Shown one piece after another: positions 1 through 64,000 of a stretch of 64,000 bases of DNA; the stretch's first letter is position 1, and each line of letters starts with the position of its first letter. Under the pieces are notes generated by a model that was not told the origin of the DNA, ran no database searches, and was given only the letters and a program-made list of their open reading frames with translations. Location of the stretch: assembly GCF_000247815.1 (NCBI RefSeq), contig NC_021676.1, positions 819,287 to 883,286 of the forward strand, given 5' to 3'. This DNA comes from Ficedula albicollis. Lineage: Eukaryota; Chordata; Aves; Passeriformes; Muscicapidae. The translations under genes were made by a program, and so were the position numbers.

Positions 1-1606
1 GGGCACTCTGGGGCACACATACATCTCACACCCACTCTGCCACCCTGAGCCATGCAATGCCACACAGACAGCTGTGAGCTGGGACAGTGACACTCTCCTA
101 CTATCAGCAATGTCCACCCTGGACACAAGTCATTGCACCACCTGCACTTCTTGGCAATTTCCTCAGTTTCTGCTTTCTCACCACACTCACCATCACCTCT
201 CTGCAGCCCTTGTGCAGACTGCACCAGTGGGTGCTGCTACTGCTGGGTCTGTGGGTACCAGTGACTACACACACAAAGAAAAGCAGATACTGTCTACAAA
301 TCCAAATGATGGCAATGAATGGGAGAGATGCTTACCAAAGGCTGTCAAGATCTGAGTGCATACATTAAAACAGAAAGTGAAATGTAAAAGTTTTCAAAAA
401 ATGCAGAAAAATTAAAGGCAATAGGAGTGAAAAAACGAGTCAAACATACATGGATATTATGAACAATTACTGGTAGCAGTTCTCACAGGCATTAGTGTTT
501 ACAGAACAGGACATAACCACAGGTCTTACTGTAGTGCCACATAGACTTGACCTCTGAAGGCATTCACAGAACATATCAGTGCTTCATGTGTCACTCAAAC
601 ACAACCAGCATGGCTCAGATACAGAAGAGCACTGATCTGACACTACAGGGGCTGGACTGCAAACAGCTGGGGCCATAAATGCTGGCATTGATGCCATGTA
701 TGAATATAGACAAATTTCATCAGCTTTTCTCCAAGTGTTAGCCACTAAATAAACTTCAGGTATTTTCAAGGGTCACAAGTGATGGTGTAAAGAAGTTTCC
801 CATCAGTCAGGATCTAGTAATACACTGCACATGCTCTTGGGGAAAGAATCCTGCAACAGCTCAGGCCTCCACACCTTGCAGCTGCCCTGCACTAAGGCTT
901 TGCTCTGTACTCAGTTAACCAGCAAAATAACAAAAAAAAAATAAAAAAAGGAAAAATAAGAAAGACCCCCATTTTTCTTCCTCCTCTTTCTGAGGAAGTT
1001 AACCCCTGCAGCTCCCACAGTGATGCACGCACTGCTCCCACAGCAGAGGCACAGCAAGCAGCAGCAGGGACAACATCCTGCAGCCTCCAGCAGCTGGGGA
1101 CTTGTGCTGGCCCCAAAAAGGAGCAAAAGGCCAGCAGCAGCCTTGCCCCAGGGCAAGGGAGACCAGGGCTGAACTCACAGCCCCGAGCAGCCCTGCACCA
1201 TGTCTGCACTAACGAGCACAGCTCATCAAGGTGGGCTAATTCTGCTGCTCACAACCAGCCAGGCACATGCCAACGTCACGCTGGCTCTGGTGGGAGGGAC
1301 AGACAGACACTGCTCCTGCCCTGGGATCACACAGCACTGTGCTGAGATCACTGGGTGGGAACAGAGCTCTGTGTAAGACTAGTCATTTTACCTAGTGAGG
1401 GTAACCAGCTCTGTCCTGTTTCCATGGCAATCTGGAGAATGTTTTATTTCAAGCATTTGCTGCAGAAGCACACCATAAGCAAGGCTAGGCTGTTGGACAG
1501 GACTGGAGACACACTGCACAGATGAAGCAGGCAGATATTCCCTGCCAGGAGCAGCAGAGGCAGTGCACAAAGCAAACACTCATCTTCCCTCCCTTTGTGC
1601 TGTTAC
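1..1606. other. Part of ATP11C intron 25; no exon seen
   Basis: I searched the minus strand for the GNWTFGT-type exon and the M8-M10 exons that should follow residue 990 and did not find them. No repeat family was recognised. The stretch is the start of an intron that continues past the left edge. Confidence 0.7.
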
Positions 1607-50345
<48,739 letters not shown>

Positions 50346-53203
50346 GACACCGGTGGCGACAGCGGGGGGACACCGCGGGAACGGGGGGAACACTGAGCCG
50401 GGGGGACACGTGGGGACAGCGGCGACAGCGAGGGGACACCGCGGGAACGGAGGGGACACCGAGCCGGGCGCTCGCTCCTCCGGGGCAGGGACAGTGCAAA
50501 AGGGGAAGCAAAACTGGTCTGAAATTCTTCCTCCAGGGAGCTTCTCCCTAGCCCGGCGGGCACAGGGCATGGGAACACGAAACTAACCGCCAAAACTGAA
50601 AAAGAGGAGGCGTATTCTAACAAGAGCTAGGTGTGTTTGCTGTGTTTTCAACACCGAGCTGAAAATGACAACCTGGACCCCCGCAAAATCTAACTGTGTT
50701 TGTTATGTTTCCAATACTAAATTGAATGGGATGAGACGTAACAAAGTCTACGTGTTTTTGCTACATTTTCAGCGTCATTATTGCCCGGCAATAAAAAACC
50801 CTTTTCTAGATCAATATCCTCTGCCGCAGAGCAGGGAGTTTTCCTGCTGATGTCCCTTTCTGAGAGCTCCAAGCCCCTCCAGGAGGTGCAGGCTCCTCGA
50901 CCCCAGTGCCCAGGTGCCACTGCCATTTCAGCAGCTTGGGTTGCCCCCGTTTTAAAGTCAGCTTTTTCCTGGGCACTGAGCAAAACTCACCTTGGGGCAC
51001 CACAACTGGGCCTAGAGAGAAACTGGCAGCTTCCAGAGACCTGGAAAACACATGGAGATTTTTCACTTTGCGTTTTGAAAGTGAAAATAGCATCATATTG
51101 ATTTTACTAAGGCCAAACCCAGTCACATTCGCTCCACACAAGCACCCACCGTCTGGCAGTTTTGCACAGTGTGATAGATCCCGGCACCAAAATAGAAGTC
51201 AGGTGTTGGGCAGGCAGGAGCCCGTGGGGGTTTTTAACCCCACCTGTCCCAAGGCAGCTAGCAGAGTGAAGCAGAAGTGAAGAAGAAGAAGAGTGAAGCC
51301 CAGTGAAGGCTCCCACACCCCTGTGGGGTGAGGGATGCTCCCGAGGGCACAGCCACACTCATCTGCATCCCCGGTGCAACCTCCCCACTCCTCCCTGTGC
51401 AGCTGGGCTCTTACTCACCTTTGCACACAAAGGCCTAACCACAGCAGAGGAAGCCAGAAAACAATGCCAGGCATTTTAAAATAATGAATGGCAATTGTTA
51501 AACACCTTCACACAATGCCTAACCAGTCTGGCTGTAGCGTTCCCTCCCTCACAAAACAACAGAGCACTAAAGTCAGGCCAACACTACCCTGCAGCTTTTG
51601 CCTTGCCTTTTGGGTGCTTTCCTGATGTTTTTCTAGCCTGTTTGTGCTGGCTAGAAGAGGGAGATGCTGTTCTAGCCATTTTTCCTGTTGCAGGGCTCAG
51701 TGGCAGGTGCTGAACAGCCCAGCCGTGCCCAGTGAACCACTAGATTTTGGGCTTAGGCACCTGCACGTTTCCAAAGGCCAAGGCAATCTGGCTTACCTGG
51801 CCCACAGAAAAACAGCTCTGTTCCTCTCCTCATTGTATTGCTACAGGTACAGTCGCTCCTCACCTTTCACCTGAATTAATTGATCAGGAGAGTTGCTCTC
51901 ACCAGCAGGAGAGAAAATCTGTGCAGCTGCAGTTGTCCTTACAATTCCTGTGCCGTACAAACTGCAGCCCTCACCCAGTTTAGTTGGAAACGCTGATGTC
52001 TTGTTTTTTAAATTTTTGCTGGGATTAGGAGCAAAACAAGGCTTGGACTGTGATAGAGAATGACACATTAGATAATTAGCTGCAATGCACTGCCAGCAGG
52101 GACAGGGAGCCTTTTCCAGGGAGATCCCAGATGAAATAAATCCACGCACAGCTGGGAACAGCCACAGGTGAGTGTCTGGTGTCCCAAACTCGGGCAGAGC
52201 AGAGCCTGAGCACCCTGCTGTGAACCAGATTGTTCGAATCAATCCTTCTCCCCACTCAACCCGAGGAGCCAAGGCAGCTCTCATCCATCCCCCGGTGCTG
52301 ACACAGTGGCCTGGGGCAGCAAACCCCGACCTCAGCAGAAACCAGCCCTGCAGGGAGGAAGCAAGCAGCCCCGACCGGGCTTTTTCACTCCCTGCCCGGT
52401 CCCACTGCTCGTTTGGCAGCAATTGTACCAGCGCACAGGTGTGTACACGGGAAACCTGTTTTTAACGCGCCTTTAAAGCCACAGCCGGGGCTGCGAGGGG
52501 CTCAGGCAGGGATGGTGTCCCCCACCCAGGCATGCCCTGCCCAGGGAAAGGAACCACACGGGACAGAGGGGGGATTTTGCACCGTACAGCTTGGTTGGAG
52601 TCCACCACCATCCAGTTAGCACCAAAAATGAGTGATCCAGCGCTCCAGCCGAGCACTCTGCGCGCTGCAAACAGGGCGTGAATGGAGCGAGCCGAGGGAT
52701 CGCCTTGGACACCTCTCAGCTTGGGCAAATCCATTAAATCCTCTCACCAAACAGTTCTCCTGCCCTTGCTTTGGCTGTTCACAGCGAGGAAGGTTTTCCA
52801 AGTTCAGTCCCTGGCTCCCTCTGACCTTGGGGCACTCACTAACCCTCACCGCCTTGGGGGCTTGCTTTTTGTTTTTTTAACATTTATTTTTGCGATGTTC
52901 TTTGCTTCTTCTGCCATCGTGTGGCCAGTTGGAGGATAGGGATCTGTCTGTAAAACAAGCCATTGGCTTCCCACATCTTCCAAATACCGCGTGGATTTTT
53001 ATAACACCCGCTGCCACGTGAAGTCGATGGATCTGTATTTCTCCTCACCAAGGTCCTTCCTGACCTGACTGGCGCTACAGGTTTACCCTCAGAGTTACCG
53101 CAGCCTGAAGTAGGTCTGTTAATCCCAGAGTGTGGGTTGGCAGGTAATTTACTGCCAGGGCACAACCTGCCCCTTGACTTGGTGCTCCTCAATGAGAGCA
53201 GTT

Positions 53204-53293
53204 TTGCCCGCAGATTACAACAGAGAATTCTTGCCTGAGTCTCTTAATTTGCCAGCAGATTCCAACAGAGAATTCTTGCCTGAGTCTCTTAAA
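53204..53293. repeat. 45-bp doublet
   Basis: GCAGATTACAACAGAGAATT at 53210 recurs as GCAGATTCCAACAGAGAATT 45 bp later, both followed by CTTGCCTGAGTCTCTTAA. Confidence 0.88.
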
Positions 53294-54257
53294 TCTACCC
53301 TGCCAGCACAGGAGCAGGAGTTCACCATCTGAAAGCAGCCAAAGCCACCCAAATTCTGTATCTGCTGGAGCCCTACCCGTGTCCTTCAGCCGCTGACAGC
53401 TCTGGCAGTGCTCAGTGCCCCTCAGCAGGGCAGCTGCAGATCTCACCCTCCCCATCTGCCTGGAAAAACCAGGTTTCCCTGGGAGTGGCCAGCAAGTGCT
53501 CTGTGTGCGTGGGTGCTCTAGGAGGGATTGCATCACCCTGCAAAAACACCCTGAGGGAGGGAGGGAAGGCAGGAGCTGTCTGCAGGGGGACGTGCATGAA
53601 TCCTTGCCTCCACACCTCCTGTGGAGCCCGTGCATCCCAACCCATCCCATCCCACTCCCCCTGCAGGACCTGGCCAGCTCCAGCTGGGCTCAGCTCACTC
53701 AGCACCAGCTCCCCAAGCTCTGCCTCACCAAAACATCAAATCAACCTGCCCCCAAAATATCAGATTTAGGTTTAGGGCAGCCTCTGAGATGCCATAACCT
53801 GCCGCAGGGAGCTCTCCTGGGCCTTCCCCAGCGTTCCTGGAAAAAGGAAAGGGCAAGTTCTGAGCCAGCAGTGACACCCACACTGCAGTGTCCATCACAC
53901 AAGCCATGCACCTGCCTTTCTCCACCCCTCAAGTGCTTTTTCAATCAGTTTATTGCTCCACCAGCAGCTTTCTTTGCTGGGGCAGGGCAAGAGCTCAGAT
54001 GCTGGTTGGTGCAGGCTGCTGCAGCAATTGCACCTGCAAGCTACGAACACAAGCTTATCCAAAAAATAAAGCCATAGAAAAACCCGACAGAATCAGCCCC
54101 AAACCTCTCCTACAGGTGCACGATGCATGGCAGGTGGAGCCTAAGATCGAATTAGAGGACAGCTTGGGCAGCAAGCAGGATTTATGCCGCCAGGTCAGGT
54201 ACTTGGGCTGCAGACTTGCTAAGCTCAGCTGCACTGAAATGTAAGTCCAGTTTAAGA

Positions 54258-54369
54258 GGGTGAAAGTTCTCTCACAGAAAGGCCTGAGCTCTGATTGCTG
54301 CAGCCGACCTTCAGGGTGAAAGTTCTCTCACAGAAAGGCCTGGGCTCTGATTGCTGCAGCCGACCTTCA
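54258..54369. repeat. 56-bp doublet
   Basis: GGGTGAAAGTTCTCTCACAG at 54258 recurs at 54314. The copies differ at one visible base (CTGAGCT versus CTGGGCT). Confidence 0.9.
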
Positions 54370-54475
54370 AATTAAAAACTTTGGCTTATAAATGGGCTCT
54401 TGATAAATTGATCCCACATCCAGAGATATCCTGTAGCAAAAGCCCTTCTCATGAACACACTGATAGTCTCTCTCA

Positions 54476-54589
54476 AGAGGCACTTTCTGTGAGATAACCT
54501 ATTCAAATATGCAGCAGCTTACAGAGTGATAGAGAGGCACTTTCTGTGAGATAACCTATTCAAAAATGCAGCAGCTTACAGAGTGATAG
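54476..54589. repeat. 57-bp doublet
   Basis: AGAGGCACTTTCTGTGAGAT at 54476 recurs at 54533. The copies differ at one visible base (CAAATATG versus CAAAAATG). Confidence 0.9.
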
Positions 54590-56172
54590 TTTATGAAAGA
54601 GAATGCCAATTTCAGTTAACAAAACTTCCCTTTTTTAAAATAAGGCTTTTTCTCTTTCAAAGGGGGAAAACCCAGTAAATATATTTGGTACATGATGTGA
54701 CAAATCTCTGTATCTCAGACTCCAGCATATTTCCTGGTGCCCCAAGACAAACACATCTACTAAATAAGTTTGATTATATCCTTCTTCCTTCTGCCAGCAA
54801 CAATGTCTCCAACAAGGCACATTTAACCTAGAAAAGGAAAGTTTTCATAGTTTCTCATTTTCCAGTCCTTTGTCTTCTCCTTTCCTAAAAAGTCTTAACA
54901 GCTTCTTTCATGACAATCAAAAGATGTTACTCTCAACAAATTCAGCCTCACTTTTTCACCATACATGACAGCAAACACTCCAGATCTCATTTTTAGTGTA
55001 ACACAGAGGATCAAAAACAGGTAACAAAACATCCCAAGGAAACTCTGTGCATGGTTACTGGTTATTCACCCTGATAAGTGTTGCATACATTGTACTTTTT
55101 TGAATGATCTCTTGAAAATCACCTGGACCCTGGTGTGTGAATCTGAAAAAAAACCAAAAAACAGAACTACTTCCCAACACTCACTTTTCAGCTGGGAAAC
55201 TTCCACAAGAGCATGCTGGCACCCAGCCCACCTGAGTTAGTCAGAGGCTAGAACCTGCAAGCAGGAGAAAGTGTACATAGCAACCAGATTCTCAAGCGCA
55301 AAAAAACCACCCACCCAAGGCTTTTATCAACCCTAACACCCATTCCAAGGTTTAAAATCCACTTACCTTTTTTATACATGTTTATTTAAGCCTGTACATG
55401 CTATAAGCAGCTTTCAGACAACAGTGGAACATGAGAAAGAGCTCCACACCTTAGCAGGGCCTGCCAGGGCACAGCAGAGCCAAGGAGCAGGGGCAGCAGC
55501 CACTGCTGTGGTGAGGTAAGAGGTTTATTTTAATTAATTTTTGTACCTTTGTCAGGAAGCAAGGAAGGAGGAGATCCATGTGAAAATCCCCCACCAGCCC
55601 AAACCCCAGCTCTGCACTCCAGGAATTAATCTCCTGCATCGTCTCTGGCTGTTTATATGGCCCAGAACAGGTGATGGGATTTACAGATGGGTTGGTGGGG
55701 AATGAGAGTCACCTGCAGGCACCCCACAGGATGTGATCCCTTCCATTTGCCTTGTGAAACACCCATTAACCTGGATCACTTACAATTAATTCCCTAAATC
55801 AGTGTTCAAATTCCAGTGTCTGAGATGCTCTCAAAAAACACCTCCTGGCTCCTTCTATAAATTTGGATTAGTGAAGAACAAAGAGCTGCCGTGTTTTTCA
55901 CACATCACAAATCTCTGTCTCATATTTAAGTTATTTTCCTTCCTCAGGCCCGGCTGCTGATGGTTTTTGCTCCCTGATGTATGGAACACCCAGGACCAGG
56001 CTCACCTTCCCCGTGCTGCCCCTCAGAGCATGGGGCATCCCCACTGCAGGTGCTGGGAAAGCTGATTCCCACAGGGTGTCTCCATCAAAATCCTGCAATG
56101 GTTATGGAACCCACAGTGGTTCCCACTCCCCTGGAAACACGAGTGTGCGTGGGAAACCCAGACAGTTTGGTT

Positions 56173-56178
56173 TTTATT
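56173..56178 (-). terminator. Candidate ARL13A polyadenylation signal
   Basis: AATAAA on the minus strand, the first such hexamer that I see downstream of the ARL13A stop codon. It would give a 3' untranslated region of about 1 kb. The call rests on position and hexamer only. Confidence 0.3.
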
Positions 56179-56873
56179 AATAGAACACAACAGTGGATGT
56201 ACAGCTGCCAAGGGAAGGGCTTTGGTGATTCGCCTTCCCCTGGACCACAAAGGCAGCACCTGTTAATCAGTAACCAGGGAACAGAGGTGACTAATGCACA
56301 GCTCCACTTCTAACACTCGTTGTTGCAGGTGTCACGAGAAAAACCCCAGGCCCTGAAGTGTTTCCAGGGCTCAGGGCTGCTTTTCCCTGCCGAGCTGGGC
56401 AGCAGGAGCCCGCTGGCAGGGCTGGGTGCCCGGGCCAGCACAGCTCTGACAGACCCCTGTGCCACTGCTGATGTGCTGCTGCTGCTCTGGTCCCGTCTCA
56501 GAGCAGAGCTCAGCGCACATCAGGGGCCAGCTGGGGCAGCAGAGTGCCAGGAGCCAGTGACACGGGGAGATTCTGCTGCATTGTCCCTCCTGGAAGGATG
56601 GCAGGATCAGGAGGAGCCGTCCTGGGGAAGGAGCCTCCACCAGCCTCCACTGAACTTAAATTTTCACTGACGGGCTGCAGGATGCACAAACACGGGGACC
56701 ACCTTCCTGCAGCGTGTGGAGAGGGTCCTTACAGCCCTGCCAGGTGTGGCCGAGGGCTGGCAGAGCTCGTCTGCCCTCCCACCTTCACCAGCAGGGAACG
56801 AGACTGGTCCAGGCAGTAGGCAGGGAGTGACTGACTGGCCAGGTCAGCCCCTGACCTGCGAAGACAGCTTCCC

Positions 56874-56938
56874 CAGGGCACAGGTCACTTCAAAAGAGAG
56901 CTTTCCCAGGGCACAGGTCACTCCAAGAGACTGCTTTC
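56874..56938. repeat. 33-bp doublet in probable ARL13A 3' region
   Basis: CAGGGCACAGGTCACTTCAA at 56874 recurs with changes at 56907. A third, weaker version precedes at about 56840. Confidence 0.7.
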
Positions 56939-57198
56939 CCCCTGGGACGCTTGCTGGGATCTTCCTCTCCCCCGCAGCCCCAGGCGGGCTTAGGCGGAGC
57001 CTCCCCCAGAACACTAGCAGGGGGCGGCACGGGGCCGGCTGTGCCCTTTCCAGACGGATTTGCTGCCCGGCATCTCACAAAGGGACTTTTGGCTCGCCGT
57101 GCAGGGGGCAGTGATGCTGTTTGTGCCCCAGGATCATTTCCCAGCTCTGGCCAAGCGCCCCAGGAGCTCCGCACGAGTGTGGGTCCCGCTGCCACTGC

Positions 57199-62703
<5,505 letters not shown>

Positions 62704-63879
62704 GGTGTGCAGCCCCGAGCAGAGGGGTGGCCTCTCTCCAGCAGCTACAGAGCGAGCAGCCCAGCGTGTCCCTGGGCTCCATCCTCCTGCCTGGGCTCTC
62801 TCTTCAGGGCAGGGAACATCTCACCCCAGGGTGCCCGGTCCCAGGGCACAGCACTGCTGCCTCTGCTCTGGTGCACGGGAGCCAAGCCTGGAGAAAAGAT
62901 CCGTCCTTCTGGGCAATACCCCATGGGCACAGAGCTGCTGGCCAGACCCTGCTCTCTCACCCCTCACACCAGGGCTGCCACTCAGCCTCTCACCTGCTCG
63001 TGCCCACTGCACTGCCTCTGCTCACATGCCCTTTGCATAGCAGCTGCTTAAATCTAATCTGGATTTAAATTACTTACTCCTGCAGGCTCCTTAATCCTGC
63101 TGGGTCGGCCCGGGCCATGGCTGTTGTGGGACTGCCTGCCACGCCGGCTGACACAGCACTGGCTCTTCCACCCCACTGCAGCCTCAGTCCCCACCACTGG
63201 TGAGAGTGGCTTGTGGTGGGGACACTGCCTGACAGCCCTTGGGGGCTGAACTGGGAAGTCTCTAAGGAACAGCATCCCTGGCTCCTCGCTGCCTGATCCC
63301 TGAGGGGATGTTTCTCTGCATCCCCTTCACAGCGTGCACAGCTCTGCTGCTCACCCAGCGTCCCCTCTGAGCCAGCCTGGGGGACATCTCTGCTCACTGC
63401 TTGTACGTGGTGCCCTAGCACCTGAGTGGCAGCAGATTCTGTGCTCCCTGGGGTAGAAACAGCAACCAGCCCCAGCAGGAGCCTGGCTGGGAGCAGGGAA
63501 GTGGTGGAGACCCTCAGACCACAGGGCAGAGAGTGGAGACAAAAAGCCCCAGCTCCTTGATCTTCAGCTCTGAAGTTCTTATCTCGCTTCTCAGGTTTCC
63601 TGCTCCTTTTCCCAGCCAGAGCTGCCCTCCCTGGCTTGCTGCCACTGATGTGTGTGGAGAAGTCACACAGGGATGTCAGCTGCAGGAGCTCTGGGTGGGG
63701 GAAGTGGAGTCCGGAGGGACAAAGGGATCCTTCAAAAGCTGTACCCAGGAGCAAACAGGGAGCCTGCTGGCTCACATCAGCCCGTGCTAAACCCCCCAGC
63801 ACCAGCACCCGGTGAACCACGAGCCAAAGATGCTGAGACACGGCCCTGGCCCAGGGGTGCAAGCCCAGGATGGGCATGG
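62704..63879. other. Upstream of ARL13A; no gene recognised
   Basis: Should contain the ARL13A 5' leader and promoter, but I see no clear TATA box or CpG island. Open frames of up to 267 codons here (63074-63877 minus, 62369-63040 plus) are on conflicting strands and have no recognisable homology. Confidence 0.5.
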
Positions 63880-64000
63880 CCCCATGCCCTTCCTTCCCTC
63901 CAGCCCCATGCCCTTCCCTCCAGCTCTGTGCCCTTCCCTCCAGCCCCGTGCCCTTCCCTCCATCCCCGTGTCCTTCCCTCCAGCCCTGTGCCCTTCCCTC
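63880..64000. repeat. ~21-bp minisatellite at right edge
   Basis: CCCTTCCCTCCAGCCCCGTG-type units repeated about six times and continuing past the window edge. Confidence 0.88.

Overview
The window is vertebrate nuclear DNA, most likely from a bird. The evidence is multi-exon genes with canonical GT-AG introns, CR1 LINE fragments with the typical avian 3' tail, compact introns, CpG-rich gene starts and many minisatellites. There are no bacterial-style genes. Both recognisable genes lie on the minus strand.

Gene 1 (1607-48820, minus) is ATP11C, a class VI P4-ATPase (phospholipid flippase). I traced 25 consecutive coding exons from the ATG (48820) to a donor at 1606. Their lengths sum to 2970 nt, which is exactly 990 codons with every splice phase matching and no frameshift or stop. 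The last roughly 130-140 codons (end of the membrane domain and the cytosolic tail) lie beyond the left edge. Exon 1 (nine codons) sits 20.7 kb from exon 2 in a CpG-rich block. All catalytic motifs are intact.

Gene 2 (57199-62703, minus) is an ARL13-family small GTPase, best read as ARL13A. Exons 1-4 and 6-8 are readable and in phase. They include the P-loop, NKQD, a Lys-rich tail and a C-terminal motif resembling the ARL13B end. The exon or exons after exon 4, which should carry the G5 box and the start of the C-terminal region, are largely replaced by two long poly-C runs. The nucleotide-binding G1 and G4 boxes are kept, but switch I and the G3 box are degenerate. Intron 2 is filled with a 19-copy, 71/74-bp minisatellite that runs into the splice acceptor of exon 3.

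The DNA between the genes (50344-57198) and upstream of ARL13A (62704-64000) shows no convincing gene.

The most striking signal is probably technical. Five uninterrupted cytosine runs (1476, 384, 1500, 152 and 660 nt; 4172 nt together) break the sequence. Two of them bracket a 4453-bp-offset repeat in ATP11C intron 1 whose copies differ at six positions that I found in about 2.2 kb. This looks like two alleles placed in series and joined by poly-C filler. The other three runs fall in GC-rich DNA at the ATP11C promoter and in ARL13A. An 806-bp and a ~510-bp tandem duplication and several 45-73-bp doublets may be real or of similar origin. I see no previously undescribed multi-gene system here. 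The points worth pursuing are the assembly faults that hide the ATP11C promoter and an ARL13A exon, the degenerate ARL13A G domain, and the minisatellite at its splice site.
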